10,762 bases of DNA from Pseudomonadota bacterium (GTDB taxonomy: Bacteria; Hydrothermota; 32-111; QNBC01): the NCBI GenBank assembly GCA_011682715.1, contig JAACEC010000041.1:1-10762 (forward strand), written 5' to 3'. The notes beneath the pieces were generated by a model. The model searched no databases, was not told the origin of the DNA, and worked only from the letters and a program-made list of their open reading frames with translations. The position numbers and the translations under genes were made by a program. Of the stretch, positions 1-6,313 are shown piece after piece (position 1 is the stretch's first letter; each line of letters starts with the position of its first letter).

Positions 1-293
1 TCCCACGGTATATTATTCGAATACTTTGCAATCTTAACAGCTGCCTCTATTCTCGCATCGATATTTTCTTCGTTGTGTTGTATGTTTATAAGTGAAAGCC
101 CCAATTGCTTTTCCCCATTTACCTCATGTAAATTATAAATTTTAACAAAATAGGACATTGTATCAACATCACGCAGTTGCTCTATGTAATTTTTTATAAG
201 AAACAGCTGGTTGGATCTACTCTCAACGGATTTAATCTCCCATGCATATATTTCATTATTTTTGTTAAGCGATTCTTTTATCTTATCTATCAT
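1..293 (-). CDS. tldE: TldE/PmbA-like protein, N-terminal part, truncated by window edge
   Basis: An open frame of 97 codons runs from ATG at 293-291 to the left edge without a stop. The protein starts MIDKIKESLNKNNEIYAWEI and later has a segment ending 'IEAAVKIAKYSNNIPW', which resembles the N-terminal domain of TldD/PmbA-family proteins, where a helix of the type 'i..A...A...dn.py' follows a beta strand. The family forms TldD-TldE heterodimers in which TldE lacks the zinc site; that part of the protein lies outside the window. The start is supported by a strong Shine-Dalgarno (TAAGGAGT, 301-308) 7 nt upstream. This SD physically includes the tldD stop codon, so the two genes are probably co-transcribed and translationally coupled. 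Assignment as TldE rests mainly on its position beside tldD and a weak family resemblance. Confidence 0.72.
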   Translation of the reverse strand, partial: MIDKIKESLNKNNEIYAWEIKSVESRSNQLFLIKNYIEQLRDVDTMSYFVKIYNLHEVNGEKQLGLSLINIQHNEENIDARIEAAVKIAKYSNNIPW

Positions 294-305
294 AATAATC
301 ACTCC

Positions 306-1091
306 TTATCCCAATCTCGTTTTGAATTTTATATGCGGACCGCCGGAAGATACCTTCACCCATTCCTTGTGCCCTTTCCCGCAATATCCGAGACCGCTAA
401 TTTCAAGATCATTCCCCACCATTGAAATGGATTTCAGAAGATCGGGGACATATCCTGTTATGAAAATCGGAGAAAATATTTTTCCGGTAAGCTCACCATT
501 TTTAATCTCTTCACCGATAAGACATTCAATTTGAATACCCCAATTCTTTGGATCTTCCATGCCACTGCCACCCTTTATAAGATAGATACCATCGTCTACG
601 GATTTAATCATTTCTTCCTTCGTGGATTCTCCGGGAGCAAAAAATGTATTTGTCATTCTCGCATAAGGTTTTCTCTTATAAGATTCTCTTCTCCCGTTGG
701 AACTCCTCTCCACATTTAATCGCATTGCCGCATTTAGATCCGTCATTCCCCTCACAAGAATACCCTTATCTATGATCTTCGTGCTTGTAGCCGGCATTCC
801 TTCATCATCGAAGAAAAAACTACCCGACTCCCCTTGTTCAGTCGCTGAATCGTACATTGTGACAAGCGGACTTGCAATCTGTTGGCCAAGATAGTGTGCC
901 CCCATTGCTCTTTCTTTTAGAAACATATCCATCTCCATACCATGTCCGAAGGCTTCATGAGCTATTAATCCTGCAACCTCGGGAGATGCGACGATATCAT
1001 AAAATCCGGAATTAATCTGTCCCGCATTGAGTAGTTTTATGGCGTCTGCTATCGTATTGTCAACCATGTCATCGGGAAGGTCTGCATTATC
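306..1091 (-). CDS. tldD: TldD zinc metalloprotease, catalytic C-terminal part (downstream of frameshift)
   Basis: This is the main domain of TldD, the catalytic subunit of the TldD-TldE protease known from microcin B17 maturation and CcdA degradation in E. coli. Visible marks are the HExxxH motif (HEAFGH, around nt 945-960), 'FFDDEGMPAT', 'NGRRESY', 'RMTNTFF.PG' and, near the end, 'GYCGKG'. The cysteine in the last motif corresponds to the third zinc ligand. All three metal ligands are present, so this part should be catalytically competent. The frame is open up to an ATG at 1142, but the first 17 residues of that longer ORF (MTANRLNTTM...) are an out-of-frame translation of the upstream segment; homologous sequence begins at about 1091. 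Joined to the N-terminal part, the protein would be about 461 residues, close to the family length of 450-480. The stop TAA (306-308) lies inside the SD of the next gene. Confidence 0.9.
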   Translation of the reverse strand, partial: DNADLPDDMVDNTIADAIKLLNAGQINSGFYDIVASPEVAGLIAHEAFGHGMEMDMFLKERAMGAHYLGQQIASPLVTMYDSATEQGESGSFFFDDEGMPATSTKIIDKGILVRGMTDLNAAMRLNVERSSNGRRESYKRKPYARMTNTFFAPGESTKEEMIKSVDDGIYLIKGGSGMEDPKNWGIQIECLIGEEIKNGELTGKIFSPIFITGYVPDLLKSISMVGNDLEISGLGYCGKGHKEWVKVSSGGPHIKFKTRLG

Positions 1092-1092
1092 C

Positions 1093-1692
1093 CCCCTGTT
1101 TCGATATGCCGTCATAGTTGTATTTAACCGATTTGCCGTCACTAACTATGATCTGGATAAATCTATCCAATCTTGTAATGTCCTGGGTTAAAAAACTGTT
1201 TGCGGAAATAAACGATTTGAATATAAAGTTCTCTTTGTATACGTTAATTACATTTTTTATCCTCTCGTCTTTTTGGGATATATATTCGTTCTGAGTTCTT
1301 ATCTTATCAATTTTGTCTTCAAGTTTAACGGAATCGAGAGGGATTTCTTGCTCGGTCTTAAAATATTTTTCTCCCAATTTCTCTTCCGGAACACGATATC
1401 CCATATTAAATACCGGTATATTTGCCAGCATATTGTCAACGACCTTTGCGATAGTATCTTTATCTATATCGGAAATGGAATATTCAACAAAATATTTGCC
1501 GTTGTATACGGAAAATACACCTCCCAAAACGGACGGATGCTCACTTATATGCTCCTGCCGTCCCTGCTTAATCACATCGAGCCCCGTTTCGTTTTCGAAT
1601 AGAAAATAACTGTTATAGAACTTTGTATTCAGGCGATCTATCTGTTCTTTGATAAACGGATAAACTCCTTTAATAAATTCTAACTTACTCAT
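1093..1692 (-). CDS. tldD: TldD zinc metalloprotease, N-terminal part (upstream of frameshift)
   Basis: This is the N-terminal domain of the same TldD protein. The ATG at 1692-1690 is preceded by a good Shine-Dalgarno (AAGGAG, 1698-1703, 5 nt spacing). Recognisable elements are a strand-turn segment 'EHPSVLGGVFSVYNGKYFVEYS', a helix ending 'NMLANIPVFNMGYRVPEEKLG', and a strand 'RFIQIIVSDGKSVKYNYDG' that in the family leads directly into the catalytic domain. After Gln199 the frame reads Gly-Gly-stop (TAA at 1087-1089) through a run of six G (1091-1096). Removing one base of that run joins it smoothly to the catalytic part (..SKQG-DNADLPDD..). This is therefore the first part of one gene, not an independent short gene. 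Whether the break is real cannot be decided from the sequence. Confidence 0.85.
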
Positions 1693-1718
1693 TATGACTC
1701 CTTCCTTTTATTTAGTAA

Positions 1719-1747
1719 ATAATACCAGAATTACAAAATAAAGTCAA
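1719..1747 (-). promoter_or_regulatory. Sigma-70-type promoter of tldD-tldE with extended -10
   Basis: On the minus strand there is a -35 box TTGACT (1742-1747), a 17-nt spacer and a -10 box TATTAT (1719-1724). The -10 is preceded by TGG, giving a TGn extended -10 element. The predicted start near 1712 leaves a leader of about 20 nt that contains the tldD SD. Spacing, match and placement all fit; it has not been tested. Confidence 0.75.
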
Positions 1748-1778
1748 ATAATCTATGAAATTTTTGCATATATCATAT

Positions 1779-1797
1779 GGGCGAATGATTATTGCCC
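1779..1797. repeat. REP-like imperfect inverted repeat
   Basis: GGGC-G-AAT / ATT-GCCC arms enclose a short loop, with one unpaired G. The unit is nearly identical to the perfect hairpin that follows at 1805-1824, differing by loss of one C in the right arm, so the two look like tandem copies of one REP-type element beside the transposase remnant. Confidence 0.6.
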
Positions 1798-1804
1798 AAT
1801 ATAA

Positions 1805-1828
1805 GGGCGAATGTTTATTCGCCCCTAC
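1805..1828. repeat. REP-type palindrome, perfect 8-bp stem, 3' side of RAYT remnant
   Basis: GGGCGAAT (1805-1812) pairs exactly with ATTCGCCC (1817-1824) around a GTTT loop and is followed by CTAC. The GGGGCGAAT/ATTCGCCCC-CTAC form is typical of REP units mobilised by RAYT transposases. It begins 5 nt beyond the stop codon of the RAYT remnant, the usual position for such a unit. There is no T-run on either side, so it does not look like an intrinsic terminator. Confidence 0.7.
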
Positions 1829-1832
1829 GATA

Positions 1833-2088
1833 TTATCTATGAAAATTCTCATCTGACATCCAATTATTCGGGTTATTTATAATGTATTCCCTAATTCCGT
1901 TCAATTCTTTCTCATTTCGAATAACATGTTCATAATAATTACGTTGCCAAATGTGCCGCCGGAAATATTTTGTTTTTGGTTAATATGCCGTGTTACCGCC
2001 GATTTATATGACCGGATAATTGTTGGAATTGATCCATGTGTCGGTTTACCGAATTGTTCGATTATTAATGTGTTGGCGCACGTGTTTG
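1833..2088 (-). pseudogene. Remnant of a REP-associated tyrosine transposase (RAYT, Y1/IS200-like), truncated and frameshifted
   Basis: Two minus-strand frames together give the C-terminal part of a RAYT. The first frame (2088 to about 1965) reads 'EQFGKPTHGSIPTIIRSYK' then 'SAVTRHINQKQ'. The second frame (about 1972 to 1833) reads 'YFRRHIWQRNYYEHVIRN', 'EKELNGIREYIINNPNNW' and ends 'MSDENFHR' at TAA 1833-1835. The W-Q-R-N-Y-Y-E-H and R-x-Y-I-x-N-N-P-x-x-W motifs are hallmarks of the RAYT C-terminus. A one-base frame change separates the parts, and the N-terminal half with the HUH motif is absent: the coding sequence stops at the palindrome 2089-2114. The element cannot encode an active transposase. 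REP palindromes flank it on both sides. Confidence 0.85.
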
Positions 2089-2114
2089 GTAGGGGCACGG
2101 CATGCCGTGCCTAC
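2089..2114. repeat. REP-type palindrome upstream of priA
   Basis: The core GGCACGGCATGCCGTGCC (2094-2111) is a perfect 18-bp palindrome, with GTAGG to the left and TAC to the right. GTAGGGGCACGG...CCGTGCC-CTAC units are a common REP form. It sits at the truncated end of the RAYT remnant and ends 17 nt before the -35 box of priA. No T-run follows, so it is unlikely to be a terminator. A role in insulating or modulating the priA promoter is only conjecture. Confidence 0.75.
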
Positions 2115-2131
2115 TCCCCCTTTTCATTATG

Positions 2132-2160
2132 TTGACGATGAGCGGTTTAAAGAATATAAT
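2132..2160 (+). promoter_or_regulatory. Consensus sigma-70-type promoter of priA, placed for a leaderless mRNA
   Basis: There is a -35 box TTGACG (2132-2137), a 17-nt spacer and a perfect -10 box TATAAT (2155-2160). Only six bases (CTTTTC) separate the -10 from the ATG at 2167, so the usual start position 7 nt downstream of the -10 is the A of the start codon. No Shine-Dalgarno precedes the ATG, in keeping with leaderless translation. Confidence 0.75.
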
Positions 2161-2166
2161 CTTTTC

Positions 2167-4134
2167 ATGAAAACATGCGATGTTCTCGTAAACGGCAATG
2201 TTGATCAGCTATTTACGTATGCGATTCCGGGTAAGTTCGCAGGGAAAATAGGAACCGGGCATATTGTTACTGTTCCCCTGGGAAGCAATAAAATCACCGG
2301 AATAGTAGTTCGAATCGGTTCTAAAACCAAAATGGAAAAGCTGAAAGAAATCCTAAACATAAAATATGAAATTAAGGTGCTGAATGAAAATTCATTCGGT
2401 GTGATTAAAAAGACATCTGATTACTTTTTGCAAAACATCGGGAAATTCTGTACAAAATTGATTCCTTTATCAGGTCCCAATTATCGAATCGAATATAACA
2501 AAATATCAAATGAGGGTGCATCAAAAAGAGAAAAAGAGATTTTAGCATTAATCGGTAAAAGAATCGATAGGAAGGAACTGCTTTCGCATACAACCCGTCC
2601 TACCATTCTCAGGATGATTGCACACAGACTCATAAGGGAAATAAAAACATTGCTCCCCTGCCGTAATGATACGATGAAAACAGAATACACAGATTTTTCT
2701 TCTCTTCCCGAAAGCAATTCCCCGATTTACAAAATGGGAACAGTTTTTATCCAGAGATCACCTACCATATATGATTATATCAATAAAATTATTCTCAATA
2801 ATTTGAATAAAGGCAGAAAAACTTTGATAATCATCCCTCAACTCCTTTCCCATCAGTTCCTCGTTGATTTTTTGAAATCCGTTTACGGGAATAAAATCTG
2901 TTTCTATTCCTCGGCACTGTCCGACAAAGAGAAAAACATATCATTTCATAACATCATTGCTGGAAATCCGGAAATAATCGTAGGGACAGGGGATGCCCTT
3001 TTTCTTCCTTACGAGAATCCGGGCTCTCTGATATTTCTTATGCCCGAATCTCCTCATCATTTCCACTATGACAGCATGCCCTTCTACAATACCGAAATCG
3101 TAGCAGGAATTTATGCAAACGAATATTCCGTCCCTCTCTACATCATAGGGAAAACCCCTTCTATAAACCTGATCCCTTCAATCAATAGTGGAAGAACAAG
3201 ATTCATAGAAAGCGGTTCCTCCGAATCTGCATTTTATTTTCTGAAGAGTAAAAATCCTTACGACATTCTCACAAAACAGATAGTATCGGAGATAAAATCC
3301 GACATGGAAAGAGGGAAACGAACTTTAGTGATATACAATCAACTTGGTTACTACCCGTTTGTAAAATGCAACAATTGCAACACAATTGTCAGCTGTCCCG
3401 CTTGTAATACCCCACTCACTTTTACAGGCAAAAATAACCTCTACTACTGCCAAAAATGTAAGAAATATTTTACTATAAAAAAATGTATGAACTGCGGTTC
3501 GAACAATCTCAATTTTTCCGGAACAGGTATAGAAAAACTCGCCTCACAATTGCGAAAGGAGTTCGGCAGTAACAACATTAAAACGATTTCAGCAAGTGCA
3601 CCGCTAAATATTAAGGAAATTAGCCGGTACAATCTCATTATAACCACTTCCTTTATATTCAGAGATCTTTATCCCAACAAATTTCACACAATAATTATCC
3701 CTTCAATAGAGAATATCCTAAACGAATACGTAATTAAAAGCGAATGGCATTTCGTGCGAATTGCTGAATATCTGAAATCATTTTTAGACCCCGGGGGAAA
3801 AATGATGGTACAATCTCCCATCTACTACGATTTTATCCCCTATTTAACATCCGGTAAAACGGAAAAGTATATATCATACACATTAAATTTACGGAAAGAG
3901 TTCTCTTTGCCACCTTATTTTCACACAATCTCCATTAAAATATCGGGGAACAATTCCTTCCCTGATCAACTTTACAAAAAATTAGCAAAATATGAAAACA
4001 ATTCGACAAAAGTGTCAAAATCAAACTGTACAATAGTCATCAAGACAAAGAAATTGTCCGATTTTATATTTTTAAAACCAATTCAAAGAAAAAGAGAATT
4101 TAGAATTTATGTAGATTCGGAAGAATATCTATAG
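2167..4134 (+). CDS. priA: Primosomal replication-restart protein PriA with degenerate helicase core (655 aa)
   Basis: PriA binds abandoned replication forks and D-loops and loads the replicative helicase. The N-terminal DNA-binding domain is clear ('CDVLVNGNVDQLFTYAIPG', then 'GHIVTVPLGSNKITGIVV'). All eight zinc cysteines are present: Cys401, 404, 410, 413, 428, 431, 440 and 443, in CxxC pairs. The C-terminal domain has 'LRKEFSLPPYFHTISIKISG', matching the usual 'YPPF' region. The ATPase motifs are missing: where GxTGSGKTEVY is expected the protein reads FIQRSPTIYDYI (194-205), and the DEEH box is replaced by LIFLMPES (288-295). The QVAGRAGR motif is also unrecognisable, while 'GKTPSINLI' survives in place of GSATPSLES. 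The fold therefore seems kept but ATP hydrolysis lost, as described for actinobacterial PriA. The open frame extends upstream to an ATG at 2020, but those 49 codons cross REP and transposase remnant DNA, so 2167 is chosen. The gene converges on the kinase gene with no spacer. Confidence 0.9.
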   Translation: MKTCDVLVNGNVDQLFTYAIPGKFAGKIGTGHIVTVPLGSNKITGIVVRIGSKTKMEKLKEILNIKYEIKVLNENSFGVIKKTSDYFLQNIGKFCTKLIPLSGPNYRIEYNKISNEGASKREKEILALIGKRIDRKELLSHTTRPTILRMIAHRLIREIKTLLPCRNDTMKTEYTDFSSLPESNSPIYKMGTVFIQRSPTIYDYINKIILNNLNKGRKTLIIIPQLLSHQFLVDFLKSVYGNKICFYSSALSDKEKNISFHNIIAGNPEIIVGTGDALFLPYENPGSLIFLMPESPHHFHYDSMPFYNTEIVAGIYANEYSVPLYIIGKTPSINLIPSINSGRTRFIESGSSESAFYFLKSKNPYDILTKQIVSEIKSDMERGKRTLVIYNQLGYYPFVKCNNCNTIVSCPACNTPLTFTGKNNLYYCQKCKKYFTIKKCMNCGSNNLNFSGTGIEKLASQLRKEFGSNNIKTISASAPLNIKEISRYNLIITTSFIFRDLYPNKFHTIIIPSIENILNEYVIKSEWHFVRIAEYLKSFLDPGGKMMVQSPIYYDFIPYLTSGKTEKYISYTLNLRKEFSLPPYFHTISIKISGNNSFPDQLYKKLAKYENNSTKVSKSNCTIVIKTKKLSDFIFLKPIQRKREFRIYVDSEEYL

Positions 4135-5892
4135 CATGGATTCGGCTGGAATCATTACGGTAAACTCTGTCCATTCCCCCGGTTCACTCTTGCATGTAAT
4201 CATTCCACCGTGGTTTGTTATAATATCTTTTACGGTAGATAATCCAAGTCCCGTTCCCGCTTCCGTATGCACTTTATTCTCCACCCTGAAAAATTTGTCG
4301 AAAATGTAAGGTATATCCTCCTTACTTATCCCAATACCGGTATCCCTGACGGTAACCTGCGCCTGCCAAATATTATCAAAGATAATCAAACCCGGACTCG
4401 ATACCTTCACTTCCCCGTTTTCCTTATTGAATTTTACTGCGTTATCGGTCAACTGGCTAAAGACATAGAAGAGCGCCATTTTATCCCCTTTAATGGAACC
4501 CAACTTATCACTGAGATCAACAACAATGGTAATATTTTTCTTCTTCGCTTTTTCTTCATACTGTTTCACGGCATCACTGATTATTTCGACCAGATCCACT
4601 TCCTCTTTCTTTATCGTCCCGACCTCTCCGCTGGAACTCATATTCATACCGATGATATTTTCAATAACCTTGGAAAACTTCTCTCCTTCCTCATTTATAA
4701 TGGATAAGAACCGTTTTTCGGTTTCTCCCAACGCGGATTCATCACCGATTGATGACATTAAAATCTGTATGCTTCCCAAAATGGCACTGAGTGGCGTTCT
4801 TAATTCATGGGAAACATTTTGTATAAACTCCTCCTCTTTTGCCTGTAATTCTTCTTCCGTAGGAACAGGAATAAATTCTATGGATTTCCCCATAATATGA
4901 TCATCAAATTTGATATAATTGGATATAACATTATACTTTTTTATATTGGATTCGTTTTCTTTAACAACAATTGTTACCTTATTCATTCCCAAATCTTGTG
5001 AGTTGTTGAAAAAATCGATTTTTATCTTCTCCCACAAATTATCATTATTCTCCGTTCGAAAATCCATAACTTTTGTTATATCTTTTAAGATAATATTGTC
5101 CTTCGTTAAATTAAATGCATCGGAAAAAGCTCCATTAATAAAAAGAATCTTTAAATCCTTATCTATTAAAACAATGGGTAAGGAAATAGATTCCAATGCA
5201 ATTTTATAAATATCCGTGGCTTTCCCCGAAACAATTGCCTTCTCCTCTTTCACAACAGCTTCCGTCTCACGTTCTATGTTCTCTTCTCCAACAGGAGTCA
5301 CGGTGGGTATTTTCTCCTTCACGGTTGTTTCCTCTTCCGATTTAACTTCCATATCATTTATGGAAGCCGCTTCATTTATAATATTTTCCTCAATGTTAAT
5401 TTCCGATTCTTCGGATTTAAAAATATCCGCAATTAAATTTGCAACTTCTTCGTCCGATTTCATATACTTTCTGTGTAACGATTTATTGTAAAATACAACC
5501 GCTCCACCTGCTATATCTCCACGTTTTATAGGAACGGCTAACACGGAATCGGGTAAAATCGTAAGAGATATCTTGTTGTCAAAATCGAATCTTATATCTC
5601 TTGAAACATTAATCTGATTTACAGTTTGATTGCGTAACATTACCCATCCCGGTATCCCTTTCCCGGGGTTAAGAACGACATCAATCAGCTCATCCGCCTT
5701 CTTCCCGACACCATATTTAACGGCAAAACCGTTACTTTCAAGTAAAAAGATAAGAATACATTCGGATTTTGTGAGTTCTTTGGAAATGTTAAGGATTTTC
5801 CTAATGGAATCGGAAACATCACGACCTTGCTCTCTATCGTTTCTTGTTAAATCAATTAATCTTTTTAGTCTTTCAAAAAGATCCTCGTTAAT
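4129..5892 (-). CDS. GAF-PAS sensor histidine kinase (HisKA/HATPase), probable non-ATG start
   Basis: This is a soluble sensor kinase with no membrane segment. Counting from the ATT at 5892-5890 (587 aa), a GAF domain (about 5-160) includes 'NPGKGIPGWV' and 'SVLAVPIKRGDIAGGAVVF'. An acidic linker rich in Glu/Val (about 160-224) follows, then a PAS domain (about 225-340; 'ALESISLPIVLIDKDLKILF'). HisKA carries the phosphorylatable His362 in NVSHELRTPL. HATPase shows the N box (QLTDNAVKFN), the G1 box DTGIGIS, an F box (FDKFFRVE) and the G2 box GTGLGLS. The first ATG (5640) would delete half the GAF domain. The frame is open from the regulator's TAA (5902-5904) and contains no ATG, GTG or TTG before 5640. 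ATT at 5890-5892, preceded by GAGG 5 nt upstream, is the best candidate start; readthrough of the TAA or a sequence error are alternatives. It is the likely partner of the adjacent receiver protein. Confidence 0.85.
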   Translation of the reverse strand: MNEDLFERLKRLIDLTRNDREQGRDVSDSIRKILNISKELTKSECILIFLLESNGFAVKYGVGKKADELIDVVLNPGKGIPGWVMLRNQTVNQINVSRDIRFDFDNKISLTILPDSVLAVPIKRGDIAGGAVVFYNKSLHRKYMKSDEEVANLIADIFKSEESEINIEENIINEAASINDMEVKSEEETTVKEKIPTVTPVGEENIERETEAVVKEEKAIVSGKATDIYKIALESISLPIVLIDKDLKILFINGAFSDAFNLTKDNIILKDITKVMDFRTENNDNLWEKIKIDFFNNSQDLGMNKVTIVVKENESNIKKYNVISNYIKFDDHIMGKSIEFIPVPTEEELQAKEEEFIQNVSHELRTPLSAILGSIQILMSSIGDESALGETEKRFLSIINEEGEKFSKVIENIIGMNMSSSGEVGTIKKEEVDLVEIISDAVKQYEEKAKKKNITIVVDLSDKLGSIKGDKMALFYVFSQLTDNAVKFNKENGEVKVSSPGLIIFDNIWQAQVTVRDTGIGISKEDIPYIFDKFFRVENKVHTEAGTGLGLSTVKDIITNHGGMITCKSEPGEWTEFTVMIPAESML

Positions 5893-5901
5893 ATTTCCCT
5901 C

Positions 5902-6267
5902 TTAGCTTTTGAGTTGATTTTCTATCTTCTCTAGAAGTTCTTGAAGGTTGAAAGGTTTTGTTATGTAAGCATTGACACCGAGGTTATATCCCTTTTCAAT
6001 ATCTTTGGGATTCCCTTTAGCACTTAGAAAGATGACCTTTGTTGATACGGTTTTCGGATTATTCCTTATCTTCTCAAGCATTGTGTATCCATCCATATTG
6101 GGCATCATAATATCACTAATCACAAGATCCGGTGTTTCGCTTTCAATAACTTGCAAAGCCTCGTTACCGTCCATTGCCGTAAGGATATCATACCCTGCTT
6201 TCTTAAGGGTGAAAGAGAGTATATCAAGTAAAAACCTATCATCATCGATTATCAATATATTTGCCAT
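5902..6267 (-). CDS. Single-domain response regulator (CheY/Spo0F-type receiver)
   Basis: The 121-residue protein is one receiver domain with no output domain. It has the acidic triad Asp8-Asp9-Asp10 after 'ILII', phosphoacceptor Asp52 in 'PDLVISDIMMPNMDG', Ser82 in 'VIFLSAK', and the conserved Lys104-Pro105 in 'YITKPFNLQELL'. It should be phosphorylated by the kinase encoded just downstream, and would act by protein-protein contact or as a phosphorelay intermediate. The start is well supported by SD AAGAAGG (6273-6279) and a dedicated promoter. Its stop codon is in frame with the kinase, only 9 nt before the kinase's proposed ATT start. Confidence 0.93.
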   Translation of the reverse strand: MANILIIDDDRFLLDILSFTLKKAGYDILTAMDGNEALQVIESETPDLVISDIMMPNMDGYTMLEKIRNNPKTVSTKVIFLSAKGNPKDIEKGYNLGVNAYITKPFNLQELLEKIENQLKS

Positions 6268-6284
6268 AAAAACCTTCTTATTTT

Positions 6285-6313
6285 ATAGTATTATTTTACA
6301 ATCTTTTTGTCAA
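6285..6313 (-). promoter_or_regulatory. Sigma-70-type promoter for the response regulator-kinase pair
   Basis: A perfect -35 box TTGACA (6308-6313), 17-nt spacer and -10 box TACTAT (6285-6290) lie between secA and the regulator. The secA TGA stop (6310-6312) is embedded in the -35 box. The predicted start near 6278 falls within the SD, giving a leader of only about 11 nt. The pair can thus be transcribed independently of dxs-secA, though no terminator separates them and read-through is likely. Confidence 0.75.

Noticed and set aside
1805..1828. Intrinsic transcription terminator
   Set aside because: The hairpin is perfect but no T-run follows on either strand, and it matches REP elements better.
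1901..2098. Independent small minus-strand gene of 65 codons
   Set aside because: Its GTG start lies inside the REP palindrome, and its last 14 or so codons are an out-of-frame reading of the RAYT C-terminus. It is a transposase fragment.
2094..2111. Operator for a dimeric regulator upstream of priA
   Set aside because: A perfect palindrome could bind a repressor, but its sequence form and its position at the end of a RAYT remnant are explained by a REP unit. No regulator gene is nearby.
2020..2166. 49-codon N-terminal extension of priA from the ATG at 2020
   Set aside because: It crosses the RAYT remnant and the REP palindrome, has no resemblance to PriA, and lies upstream of a strong promoter whose start coincides with the ATG at 2167.
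4267..4900. Plus-strand open frames of 135-146 codons opposite the kinase
   Set aside because: They mirror the HisKA/HATPase coding frame and show no domain or start signal of their own.
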